NCBI GenBank assembly: GCA_002731275.1
Contig: PCBK01000111.1
Location: 1 to 34,183, forward strand
Reading direction: 5' to 3'
DNA: 34,183 nt
From: Deltaproteobacteria bacterium
GTDB taxonomy: Bacteria > Myxococcota_C > UBA6777
Both the position numbers and the translations under genes were made by a program. Positions 6,850 to 14,302 of this stretch are shown piece by piece (the first letter of the stretch is position 1; the number at the start of each line of letters is the position of its first letter). The notes under the pieces are model-generated. The model was not told where the DNA came from and did no database searches. It worked only from the letters and a program-made list of their open reading frames with translations.

Positions 6850-7634
6850 CGATCACCACCATCGCATTTTCTGCGATAGGCTCTGTCTTGCTACTGCTCT
6901 CCGGATACATATGGGGAGCCAAACAAGGCAAAGATGAACGCGAGACGCTGCGCAATACGCTCGAAGAGAGAGAGCGTGAGTTGACACAGCTACGAGACGC
7001 ACAAGGGCCTCAATTTGACGCCCTACGTGCACATATCGACACCGTCTTGCAGCCCCTTACACAGGGCGTCGACCAAAGCAAACACATTGAGCAAGATCTC
7101 AAACAGATTATGGACTCACTGTCGCTCAAACAAGAACACGATGCGTCCATCAAACATACCCTGGAGAACGTCCTCGCGCCCATGGTTGAACGCGAACGAC
7201 GTCAGTTTGAACTCTCACAAATCCCCGCCGAAGATATCTCCGATCGCCGCGGACTTCCATTGCTCCTCGACGCGATCTCTGAAAAAGGCGGATTCTCGAC
7301 TGTCCTGCTCAGCGATGAAGTTGGACTCCCACTCGCCGCGAGTAAATCCTCCGAACACGTCGATATTATCTCCGGAATGTCTGCGCTCCTCCTCTCTCTC
7401 TTCGAGCGGATCGCGAAAAACGGTATGCCCATGCCCTCAGCCGCGGTCTTTCGCGATGAAGCCAACCAGATCATCGTCCACCGCGCCTTCCAGTTGCGCG
7501 ATGAACAGTACGTCCTCACGGCAGTCAACAAGGGCAACCTGCTCGCTCCCGACGCCCTCGATCCAGCCCTCACTTCTATCGAGCAAGCGCTCAACCGCGA
7601 AGCCTGGGATGATGACGCATCCGACGCTGCATAA
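6846..7634 (+). CDS. Membrane-anchored coiled-coil protein with roadblock-like C-terminal domain
   Basis: A 262-residue protein. A membrane helix at 5-24 is followed by a long charged, heptad-like segment (about 26-125), then a domain (about 134-245) resembling roadblock/LC7: LPLLLDAISEKGGFSTVLLSDEVGLPLAAS, SGMSALLLSLFERI and DEANQIIVHRAF (listed as separate pieces of the fold). The domain call rests on pattern similarity, not on a database match. The start overlaps the stop of the OmpA gene by 4 bp. As a second roadblock-like protein in the cassette, tethered to the inner membrane, it could dimerise with the soluble one or recruit it to the envelope. It is the last gene of the cassette. Confidence 0.7.
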   Translation: MTITTIAFSAIGSVLLLLSGYIWGAKQGKDERETLRNTLEERERELTQLRDAQGPQFDALRAHIDTVLQPLTQGVDQSKHIEQDLKQIMDSLSLKQEHDASIKHTLENVLAPMVERERRQFELSQIPAEDISDRRGLPLLLDAISEKGGFSTVLLSDEVGLPLAASKSSEHVDIISGMSALLLSLFERIAKNGMPMPSAAVFRDEANQIIVHRAFQLRDEQYVLTAVNKGNLLAPDALDPALTSIEQALNREAWDDDASDAA

Positions 7635-7849
7635 CACTCAGGACGTTTTGTGTACAGGGTACCAGGACATCCCCTGACATCCCCAAAGCGCGGCTCCTCA
7701 GTTTGCCTTCCCCTCCAGTTGATCCCTTCAAGACAACTCCTCCCCAATCATCTTTCTTTTCAAGCCGTTATCATTTGCGTGTCACGTTCTGTCGCAAACA
7801 CCTGTAATTTGTTTTTTGTTTGAAGGATGTGATATACAGTGTGTGTTTG

Positions 7850-7878
7850 TGATGAGGGAGCTCATCATGCACATGATG
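7850..7878 (+). other. Two mutually exclusive hairpins
   Basis: TGATGAG pairs with CTCATCA around GGAG (7850-7867). CATCAT (7863-7868) can instead pair with ATGATG (7873-7878) around GCAC. The two stems share CATCA, so only one can form at a time. Confidence 0.4.
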
Positions 7879-7980
7879 TGAAGAGATGGTGGTTTCAGAG
7901 GTACAGATTTCGACGTTTGAATGATGCAGCGTCATTCGGGTACGCTAAGCCAACAATGGTTCACAAGGAAAGCTATTCTG

Positions 7981-8082
7981 GGTTTGCCAGCCGCGGATCT
8001 ACAACTTGCGGAACACGCAGCTGGCGCAACCAGGATAGCCTGGTTTGCGTGTTCCGCAAGTTGTAGATCCGCGGCGCAAACC
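7981..8082. repeat. Long inverted repeat (29-bp perfect arms)
   Basis: Bases 7991-8019 and 8046-8074 are exact reverse complements over 29 bp. Pairing extends outward (GGTTTGC at 7981-7987 with GCAAACC at 8076-8082, with a small bulge) and inward (CGCAACCAGG with CCTGGTTTGCG, one bulge) to a 4-nt ATAG loop. The left half also contains its own short inverted repeats (GTTTGCCAGC versus GCTGGCGCAAC). The arrangement resembles two inverted copies of a REP-like unit (REPIN) or a miniature element, placed between convergent genes. No T-run follows, so it is not a standard intrinsic terminator. Confidence 0.85.
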
Positions 8083-8213
8083 TGTGAGCCTTCCATGTCC
8101 CAAGAGATGTCAGGAAATCGATGAGACGCCATCTTTCTTCATCACAAACACACCTTTTTTCTTCATCCCTCCCCATCGAAGATACAACCCTCACCACCCA
8201 CTTTTGGCCTTCT

Positions 8214-9779
8214 TTAGAATCCAAACAAGATCGCGCTACGCACCTGCCACTGGAAGAAGAAGCCATTCTCTCCCCGGATAGGGGTGATATTGAAGCCCGC
8301 CTGAGCACCCAATCTGACCCCAATATGACGCGTAAACCACAAAGACATATCGACGTTCGTCCCAGCCCCTGCAAGTAAAATCGTATTGGTAGGTAGCTCC
8401 CCTTTGTGCTGGAATGTGAAGCCAAGGTTGAGGTAACCACCCAAGAACAATTCGAGGGTCGTGGGTCCGAGTGTAAAGGGGTACTTCCAGCCAAACTCAG
8501 GTCGCAACCATACGGAAGTCAGAGAGAAGCCTTTGTTCTCAGGAGAGCCTGTCGCGGCATGGAGTCCAAGCCCCCAAGACGTCCCCCAACGGACTTGGAC
8601 ACCACCACCAAAGTTGGTGTCTTGGATGAATGGGGCGAGGGTGTGGTGATACATACCAGAGAGCGCGACGGAGACATCCATCGGATCGGCGAGAGGTTTG
8701 GCTTCCATGTACAGCGTCCCTTTGCGACGTTGCGAGAAGCGCTGACAGGTGACCTTCTTCCAGCTCGTGTTAAGCTCGACCTCTCCACCTTTTGGGAACA
8801 TCACAGATTGACGATAACAGGAGCCACGCTGTTCGAGCATCACGGTCCCTTTTCCATCGACAACTGCGAGATGAAGAGGGCGACGCCTGACCTTGCGTTT
8901 GCTCCAAACGAAGTTGGCCACCGCAACTTTAAGCTTTCCGATGACGTTGGAGCCGATACGAAGGCGACTTCTGTAGACAGGTGCGATCGCGTAGGGGGTG
9001 CTGCGTTTGAGCATCAAAAATTGCTGGGGTCGTTGTCCCGTCTCGTGCATCACCTTTTGACTGGTATAATCGAAGAGTTCATCGACAGTAATACGCCCAT
9101 CGTGGTTGACGTCAGCAGGCCCACGCAGTCCCTTGAGCAGGTGGTGTGTGAAGACGGAGGCTTTGTACTCTTTGAGCTCCCACGAGACGCCTAGACTGGA
9201 GGCGATGATACGCATCCCTTGCTCGTGCCCTTGTTTGGGCGTGATCAGCTTGTGTAGGTCGAGCTTTCGACGCGCCCTGATACCTTTGGTTTTTCCTCGC
9301 TTGAGCAAACTCTTGTACTTCTGAAGGCTACCAAACTCACGGATAATCTCGCCACTGTAGCAAGAATCAAAGATCGCGATCTTGCGCGTCGCACGCAGCG
9401 ATTTGAAGAAAGATGTGAAGTGCTGGTAACTCAATGGGCGCTTGGTTTTGGGCCCCAAATGAAAGTAGGTTTGGTCGGCATGTCCGGTGTAATAAAAGAG
9501 GAAGGTTTTGTTTGTCGTGCGGTTGTTTGCCTTGATGCGACGAAAAGCCTGACGGACTTCGTTGGCGGTAGGGTTTTCGAGTGTCTTGACCTTAAAGCCG
9601 ACAGCCCGGAGATGTCGCGCAAGAGGTTTGAGATCCCCAGAGAGCACGTAGTCCAGGATCGGTTCACCTTTCCAGCCACGTTGGTTGGCGATAAGCAACG
9701 CGATCCGCTCTTCGGCGGCGTCGGCGTGGCTGGGAAACCAACAAAGAAAACATATCCAAAGGGCTAACAACCATCTCAT
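8214..9779 (-). CDS. Exported caspase-fold protein with C-terminal beta-barrel-like region
   Basis: A 521-residue protein. A signal peptide (about 1-21, ending near ADA) precedes a caspase p20-like domain with the catalytic dyad visible: His100 in FYYTGHAD and Cys140 in IFDSCYSG. An EF-hand-like loop (DVNHDGRITVDEL, about 223-235) follows, as often in bacterial caspase homologues. The C-terminal third has alternating aromatic/Gly strands (LGLHAATGS, ELFLGGYLNLGF, IGVRLGAQAGFNI) and ends in a hydrophobic residue plus Phe, which suggests an outer-membrane barrel-like domain. The ATG at 9777-9779 is preferred (GTGGAG upstream) over an upstream in-frame ATG at 9824. It is the last gene of the sigma/anti-sigma operon. 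Confidence 0.85.
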   Translation of the reverse strand: MRWLLALWICFLCWFPSHADAAEERIALLIANQRGWKGEPILDYVLSGDLKPLARHLRAVGFKVKTLENPTANEVRQAFRRIKANNRTTNKTFLFYYTGHADQTYFHLGPKTKRPLSYQHFTSFFKSLRATRKIAIFDSCYSGEIIREFGSLQKYKSLLKRGKTKGIRARRKLDLHKLITPKQGHEQGMRIIASSLGVSWELKEYKASVFTHHLLKGLRGPADVNHDGRITVDELFDYTSQKVMHETGQRPQQFLMLKRSTPYAIAPVYRSRLRIGSNVIGKLKVAVANFVWSKRKVRRRPLHLAVVDGKGTVMLEQRGSCYRQSVMFPKGGEVELNTSWKKVTCQRFSQRRKGTLYMEAKPLADPMDVSVALSGMYHHTLAPFIQDTNFGGGVQVRWGTSWGLGLHAATGSPENKGFSLTSVWLRPEFGWKYPFTLGPTTLELFLGGYLNLGFTFQHKGELPTNTILLAGAGTNVDMSLWFTRHIGVRLGAQAGFNITPIRGENGFFFQWQVRSAILFGF

Positions 9780-9836
9780 CAAAAAAACTCCACAAAAAAC
9801 GACGCGAAAGAGCACTCCACACACCGAGCAGAGAGC

Positions 9837-10724
9837 TCAGGGCTGCTGTGGAGACATCGAGGGGCTGTGCGCAGGTCGCTTGTGAACGAGTAAGGAGAAC
9901 ACCTGCCATGAGCCCTGAAGGGTGTGCATATCTCGCAGATCTTTGTTGGCTTGAAGATAAGCCTTTTTCAATGCACGTTCAACATCTTGAAACGAGAAAG
10001 CCCGCCGCGCATAGAGAAAGAAAAAGCGTTCAGGTCCGATATAGTCGTCGAGTTCAAGAGAGTCGGTGTTGGGGAGCTTCCCCTTGCCGGCCTGTATCTT
10101 GACGCTGCGTTTTCCCTGGAAAGGGACGATCACGTAGGACTCACCTCGTTTGTTACAGCCGACGATCATCACGTGATAAGAGACAAAGGTTTTGTACGAA
10201 AATTGAATCAGGTCGCCAGGAAAAAGCACCTGACCATTGTGAAACCAGCGACTGTACGGTGAACCCTTTCGATAGAAGAGGGCGCGAAAATGAGGCTGGA
10301 GGGTTTTGGGTTTCTTCCCTTGGAAGGTCATGCCCTCTTGCTTGGGAGGGTTGTGCGGGTCCTGTGGGAGCTCAGATGGAGGGCGCAAGAACAGCAAAAA
10401 GACCGCGAGGCCTCCGACTGTCGCGAGACCTGCCCACTGGGACCAATTGGCAAACCACGCTGTCCAGGAAAGAACGGTGGGTTGCTTTATCTCTTCTGCC
10501 TTGCGCTGTGTGAGCGCTGCGTGTCGCTGCGTCTCTCGCGTAAGGAGGGCCTCAAACCCGTGATGTTGATGGAGCTGTGCGAAGCGCTCTTTACGCGCCC
10601 TGAGCGTCTCTTCGCAGTCGGGACAGTCCTCTCTTTGTCGATCGAGCTGTGCCTGCTCTGACGGCGTTGCATCACCGACATGAAGGCGATCGAGTGACCA
10701 TCTTGATGGGCATTCCCTTTGCAT
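9837..10724 (-). CDS. Membrane anti-sigma-like protein with DUF4384-type domain
   Basis: A 295-residue protein. The N-terminus resembles a zinc-finger anti-sigma domain (CPSRWSLDRLHVGDAT, then Cys34-x2-Cys37), but the usual H-x3-C-x2-C His is Gln30. A membrane helix is at about 97-113. The C-terminal domain (about 165-270) resembles DUF4384: GDLIQFSYKTFVSYHVMIVG, then SYVIVPFQG, LPNTDSLELDDYIGPERFFFLY (pieces of one domain). DUF4384 proteins often accompany caspase-fold genes. The start ATG at 10722-10724 follows GCAGGAGACATC; an ATG at 10775 lacks a ribosome site. It lies between the sigma gene (96 bp) and the caspase gene (57 bp), so a role in regulating the sigma factor is likely. Confidence 0.75.
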   Translation of the reverse strand: MQRECPSRWSLDRLHVGDATPSEQAQLDRQREDCPDCEETLRARKERFAQLHQHHGFEALLTRETQRHAALTQRKAEEIKQPTVLSWTAWFANWSQWAGLATVGGLAVFLLFLRPPSELPQDPHNPPKQEGMTFQGKKPKTLQPHFRALFYRKGSPYSRWFHNGQVLFPGDLIQFSYKTFVSYHVMIVGCNKRGESYVIVPFQGKRSVKIQAGKGKLPNTDSLELDDYIGPERFFFLYARRAFSFQDVERALKKAYLQANKDLRDMHTLQGSWQVFSLLVHKRPAHSPSMSPQQP

Positions 10725-10820
10725 GATGTCTCCTGCCCGAAAGGGGGAATCAATACCGTTGTGACTTGGGAACAAATACGTTCACCGACATATGCGGTGC
10801 CCTTTGCGTGTACTTGTTCC

Positions 10821-11279
10821 TCATGTTGGAAATTGTTGTCTGATCTTCTCTTCCAGACGTGCGAGCTTTTTTTTCACGCCTCGATCGGATAACCCCACGA
10901 GATCAGCGATCTCATCGTATGTCATCTGATCGACATGGCGATAAATAAAAAGTTGAATGGTGTCTTCACCAAACTGCTGAACGAGCGCATCGATCATCAA
11001 TCGATTTTCAGCAGTGTGGTGACCACCAAGGTCGCCTTCGAGATGTTCGGTCAACAAAGGGAGCAGTTTTTTTTGACGACGTAACATGTTGAAGCAGTGG
11101 TTGGTGCTGCTTCGATATAAATAGAAGAGAGGTTGTCTGATCTCGCGCTTTTTGGAGGCTTCGTAGAAAGACTCGAAGACATCTTGCAGAGCATCCCAAG
11201 CTTGATCGGGATCCTTGAGGATCGCACAACATCGGTTGTACACGACCTCCATATGGCGTTTGAGTTCGTCTCTCTCCAT
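10821..11279 (-). CDS. ECF-like RNA polymerase sigma factor
   Basis: A 152-residue sigma-70 family protein with only regions 2 and 4. Region 2 (about 5-72) shows DPDQAWDALQDVFESFYEA and LFYLYRSSTNHCFNMLRRQKK; region 4 (about 100-147) shows FIYRHVDQMTYDEIADLVGLSDRGVKKKLARL, a helix-turn-helix. The open frame continues upstream to 11753, but that would overlap the divergent regulator. The ATG at 11277-11279 follows GCAGGGAAGAG and gives normal ECF length. It is first in the sigma, anti-sigma, caspase operon and is divergent from the TetR gene. Confidence 0.85.
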   Translation of the reverse strand: MERDELKRHMEVVYNRCCAILKDPDQAWDALQDVFESFYEASKKREIRQPLFYLYRSSTNHCFNMLRRQKKLLPLLTEHLEGDLGGHHTAENRLMIDALVQQFGEDTIQLFIYRHVDQMTYDEIADLVGLSDRGVKKKLARLEEKIRQQFPT

Positions 11280-11456
11280 CTCTTCCCTGCGGCGTAAGTC
11301 ATCCTGACTGCTCAGTGGTGAGAGACCACGTCGATCTCCCACTCGATACCCTATAGACAATCCAACTATACAAAAACCGAACTGCGATCCAAAAAAGATT
11401 GGGAAGCGATGAGCGGGCAGGCGATTTTGGCATCTTCTCCGCACATCGATTTGCTC

Positions 11457-11485
11457 TTGACAAAGGAGCGTGATCTCTTTACTTT
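11457..11485 (+). promoter_or_regulatory. Candidate promoter of the tetR-etfBA operon
   Basis: TTGACA (11457-11462), 17 bp, then TACTTT (11480-11485). The -35 is perfect and the spacing ideal; the -10 is weak. It is correctly placed upstream of the operator-like palindrome and the TetR start. Confidence 0.45.
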
Positions 11486-11503
11486 GTGTTTCCGAAAAGG
11501 AAG

Positions 11504-11517
11504 TGAATGTTGATTCA
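11504..11517. promoter_or_regulatory. Candidate FadR-type operator
   Basis: TGAATGTTGATTCA is a palindrome with 5-bp arms TGAAT/ATTCA. It resembles the TGAAT...ATTCA ends of Bacillus FadR sites. It lies just downstream of the candidate promoter and 47 bp before the TetR ATG, a good position for autorepression. Confidence 0.45.
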
Positions 11518-11564
11518 GTTTTTGATGATGATCGATTGAAGTGACAGAAAGTAAGGTGGAGAAG

Positions 11565-12185
11565 ATGGCGTCTAAGGCGCAAAAAAAAGCAGCAAAGACC
11601 AAAAAAAGAGAGCTGATTTTGGACGCCGCCATTGAAGTCTTGGCGGAGCGTGGATTTGCGCACACCAAGATCCGCAACATCGCTGAGGCAGCAGGCGTTG
11701 CTGATGGGACGATCTATTTGTACTTCAAAAACAAAGATGAGCTGTTGATTCATCTCTTCGAAGATGTGATGTCACGTGTCCTCGCGATGTTTCAAGAGGC
11801 GCTCGGTGATCGCACTCGGGCAGATGAGAAGCTCAAGGTGTTTTTGCAGACACAGATTCAGATGATCGAAAAAGAACCCTCTATCGCCAAAATCATCTCG
11901 GTCGTCTTGAGACAATCTTCGACATTCGTACAAGATTATAAAAACCCACTGTTTTCCCGGTATCTGCACTTGATAGAAGAGATCCTGGTTGAGGGGATTG
12001 AGCAGAAATTATTTCGCTCCGATCTCAACCCTGAGGTCTTGTCCCGTGCGGTGTTTGGTGCGGTGGATGAATTGACGTTGGCATGGTTGCTGTCTTCACG
12101 TCGTGAGGACACTTCCCTCGAACAATCAGTGCAAGTGATCACGAAACTACTGTTATCTGGACTCGCACCACAGGCCGAATCATAG
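11565..12185 (+). CDS. TetR-family transcriptional regulator (FadR-like)
   Basis: A 206-residue regulator. The N-terminal TetR DNA-binding domain is clear (about 16-62: ILDAAIEVLAERGF, then IRNIAEAAGVADGTIYLYFKNKDELL). The C-terminal ligand domain (EPSIAKIISVVLRQS, EILVEGIEQKLFRSDLNP, AVFGAVDELTLAWLL) resembles those of fatty-acid-responsive regulators such as Bacillus FadR, which bind long-chain acyl-CoA. The ATG at 11565 is chosen because AAGGTGGAG lies just before it; a GTG at 11541 has no ribosome site. It is 43 bp upstream of etfB and co-oriented, matching the fadR-etfBA association known in Bacillus, so acyl-CoA-responsive repression of the ETF genes is likely. Confidence 0.88.
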   Translation: MASKAQKKAAKTKKRELILDAAIEVLAERGFAHTKIRNIAEAAGVADGTIYLYFKNKDELLIHLFEDVMSRVLAMFQEALGDRTRADEKLKVFLQTQIQMIEKEPSIAKIISVVLRQSSTFVQDYKNPLFSRYLHLIEEILVEGIEQKLFRSDLNPEVLSRAVFGAVDELTLAWLLSSRREDTSLEQSVQVITKLLLSGLAPQAES

Positions 12186-12228
12186 ACAGTGTGTTGTGGG
12201 TGAGTGATGGAAGCAATGGGAGGAAGAA

Positions 12229-13023
12229 ATGAAAATACTCGTATCTCTCAAAAGAGTCGAGCACTGGGAATCTAAGATCAAGCTCAATGGCGACGCAAGC
12301 GGCATTGTGACAGATGGATTGACGTACGTCATCAACCCATTTGACGAGATCGCGCTCGAAGAATCTGTCCGTCTGAAGTCCGAGCACGATGACGTAGAAG
12401 TTGTCGTTGTCTCCATCGGCTCAGAAGACGCGACACAGCAACTGCGCACAGGCCTCGCGTTTGGTACAGACCGTGCCATCCTCGTCAAAACGGAAGGTCC
12501 CCTCGATCCCGATGGCGCTGCACGTATTTTGCAAGCCATCGCTGAGCGCGAAGAACCACAGATGATCCTGATGGGTAAACAAGCCATCGATGATGACGCC
12601 AACCAAACTGGACAGCTGCTCGCTGAGTACCTCAGCTGGCCACAGGCGACCTTCGTCTCCAAGATGGAATCCCTCGAATCCGATGAAGAGAAAGCCAAAC
12701 AACCCGCGATCGAGATCGAAGACGAAGTCGCAGTGGTTGTCCGCGAAGTCGACGGTGGTCTTCAAACCGCTGAGATCGATCTTCCCGCTGTTATCACAGT
12801 ACAAGACCGCCTCAACGTGCCACGCTACCCCGCGCTGCCCAACATCCTCAAGGCAAAGAAGAAGCCATTCGAGACACTGACGGTCGACGACCTTGGCCTC
12901 ACACTCGAGCCCAAAGTGACTGTCCTTGGCTACGAATCACTCCCCGAGCGCCAAGCCGGTGTCACTGTTGAGACCGTGGATGAGCTGCTCGAAAAACTTC
13001 GCAACGAAGCGAAAGTACTCTGA
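12229..13023 (+). CDS. etfB: Electron transfer flavoprotein, beta subunit
   Basis: A 264-residue EtfB of normal family length. The N-terminal KILVSLKRVEHWESKIKL and VINPFDEIALEESVRL are characteristic, as are the MGKQAIDDDANQTGQLLAEYL segment, read here as QAIDDDANQTG for AMP binding, and the C-terminal RYPALPNILKAKKKP loop that contacts partner dehydrogenases. EtfAB heterodimers accept electrons from acyl-CoA dehydrogenases and pass them to ETF-quinone oxidoreductase. The start follows GGGAGGAAGAA. It lies 17 bp before etfA in one operon with the FadR-like regulator, which places it in fatty-acid oxidation. Confidence 0.96.
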   Translation: MKILVSLKRVEHWESKIKLNGDASGIVTDGLTYVINPFDEIALEESVRLKSEHDDVEVVVVSIGSEDATQQLRTGLAFGTDRAILVKTEGPLDPDGAARILQAIAEREEPQMILMGKQAIDDDANQTGQLLAEYLSWPQATFVSKMESLESDEEKAKQPAIEIEDEVAVVVREVDGGLQTAEIDLPAVITVQDRLNVPRYPALPNILKAKKKPFETLTVDDLGLTLEPKVTVLGYESLPERQAGVTVETVDELLEKLRNEAKVL

Positions 13024-13040
13024 GAATAGGAGAAAAGAAC

Positions 13041-14015
13041 ATGTCTACTTTGTTGCTTGTAGCCGAACAATTTCAGGGAAAACTTCGCAAAGTCACGATG
13101 AACGCGATTGGCTTCGGTAAAGCCGCCGCAGAGGCGTGGGGACTTGATCTTCACCTCCTCCTCATCGGCGAAGACATCGGTGATGCTGCGGCTGAGCTCG
13201 CCAAATTTGGTGCAGCCAAAGTCCACGTCGCTGATAGCTCCGACCTCGAACATTACAACACAGAAGCTCACACACAGCTCATCGCCAAAGTCGCTGAAGA
13301 CATCGACGCAAAGGTGATCGCTGGCGCTGCGACTGTGCAAGGTAAAGACCTCTTCCCACGCGTCGCTGGACGTATGGGGCTCGGGATGGCGTCCGACATC
13401 ATCGACTACACACCCGAAATGACCTTCAAACGCCCCGTCTGGGCTGGTGCGCTGATCGCACACGTCCAAGTCGAGACCGATCGCAAAGTGGTCACCGTAC
13501 GTGGTACGTCTTTCGACGCTGCTGCACCCGGTGATGACGAATCCGAAATCGTCGAAGTCGATGTCGAACTCGACGAAGATGCGGTCGAAAAGTTCCGTCA
13601 CTCCGACCTCGAAGAAGTTGTCTCCGAGCGCCCCGAGCTGACAGAAGCGGGAACCGTCGTCTCCGGTGGTCGCGCGATGAAAGACGCTGCTGGTGTTGAG
13701 CTGATCGAAGGTCTCGCGGATGCATTTGGCGCTGCAATGGGAGCTTCCCGTGCAGCTTGTGATGCAGGCCTCGTCCCCAACGAGTTGCAGGTCGGACAGA
13801 CTGGTAAAGTCGTCGCACCAGACCTCTACATCGCTGTTGGGATCTCCGGTGCCATCCAGCACCTCGCGGGAATGAAAGGCTCCAAGGTCATCGTCGCGGT
13901 CAACAAAGACCCCGAAGCACCCATCTTCCAACTCGCAGACTACGGTCTCGTCGCTGACCTCTTCAAAGTCGTCCCCGAGATGACCGAGAAGGTCGAGAAG
14001 ATGCGCAAAGGCTAA
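13041..14015 (+). CDS. etfA: Electron transfer flavoprotein, alpha subunit
   Basis: A 324-residue EtfA. The N-terminal alpha/beta domain ([15 protein letters not shown] onward) is followed by the conserved C-terminal FAD-binding domain, with [11 protein letters not shown] (about 234), [20 protein letters not shown] and [19 protein letters not shown] as its signatures. It binds the FAD that carries electrons between acyl-CoA dehydrogenases and the quinone pool. The start follows AATAGGAGAAAAGAAC. It is the last gene of the tetR-etfBA operon. The 287 bp after it is C-rich without an obvious terminator; a small inverted repeat (GTCGA/TCGAC, 14200-14215) lies near the next gene. Confidence 0.97.
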   Translation: MSTLLLVAEQFQGKLRKVTMNAIGFGKAAAEAWGLDLHLLLIGEDIGDAAAELAKFGAAKVHVADSSDLEHYNTEAHTQLIAKVAEDIDAKVIAGAATVQGKDLFPRVAGRMGLGMASDIIDYTPEMTFKRPVWAGALIAHVQVETDRKVVTVRGTSFDAAAPGDDESEIVEVDVELDEDAVEKFRHSDLEEVVSERPELTEAGTVVSGGRAMKDAAGVELIEGLADAFGAAMGASRAACDAGLVPNELQVGQTGKVVAPDLYIAVGISGAIQHLAGMKGSKVIVAVNKDPEAPIFQLADYGLVADLFKVVPEMTEKVEKMRKG

Positions 14016-14302
14016 GGCCACCTCGCTCCCCCAACCCCACCTCACACGACAACACACTCCCCCTCCATTCATCCATCTTCTCCATCACTTGCCTCCTCTA
14101 GAGATCCTATCTTCTCCTCTCCAGACGATTTTTTGCGCGCGGTAGGAGAATTTGTTTCTGTCTCGTCCTCGCTGTGGTAAAGTGGCATCATTGCGCTTTG
14201 TCGATAGATTTCGACGGCGACACGGCAACGGACACCTCCGCCCCACAGGCGAAGTTTGTATAGATGGATATCGGCGACAGACGAAGATAATGAGCAGACA
14301 AC

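Larger units (their letters stand above)
7635..8213. other. Non-coding gap between convergent genes with several hairpins
   Basis: 579 bp separates the end of the signalling cassette from the end of the caspase gene. I find no convincing gene. It contains two overlapping hairpins at 7850-7878 and a large inverted repeat at 7981-8082. The short open frames in it read through the inverted repeat and have no good ribosome site. A possible promoter-like GATATACAG (about 7831-7839) lies just before the first hairpins, so a small structured RNA is conceivable but not shown. Confidence 0.5.

Noticed and set aside
8406-9194. 262-codon plus-strand open frame opposite the caspase gene
   Set aside because: It is antisense to a gene with clear caspase motifs, has no recognisable domain and no ribosome site.
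11522-11535. TTGATGATGATCGA as a third FNR-type box upstream of tetR
   Set aside because: One mismatch, and it lies inside a GATGATGAT-like run just before the gene, so it is probably chance.
11280-11753. N-terminal extension of the sigma factor frame to 310 residues
   Set aside because: It would overlap the divergent TetR gene and its promoter, lacks sigma homology, and a good ribosome site precedes the ATG at 11279.
12930-14072. 380-codon minus-strand open frame opposite etfA
   Set aside because: Shadow of a strongly conserved gene; its composition follows the codon bias of etfA read backwards.
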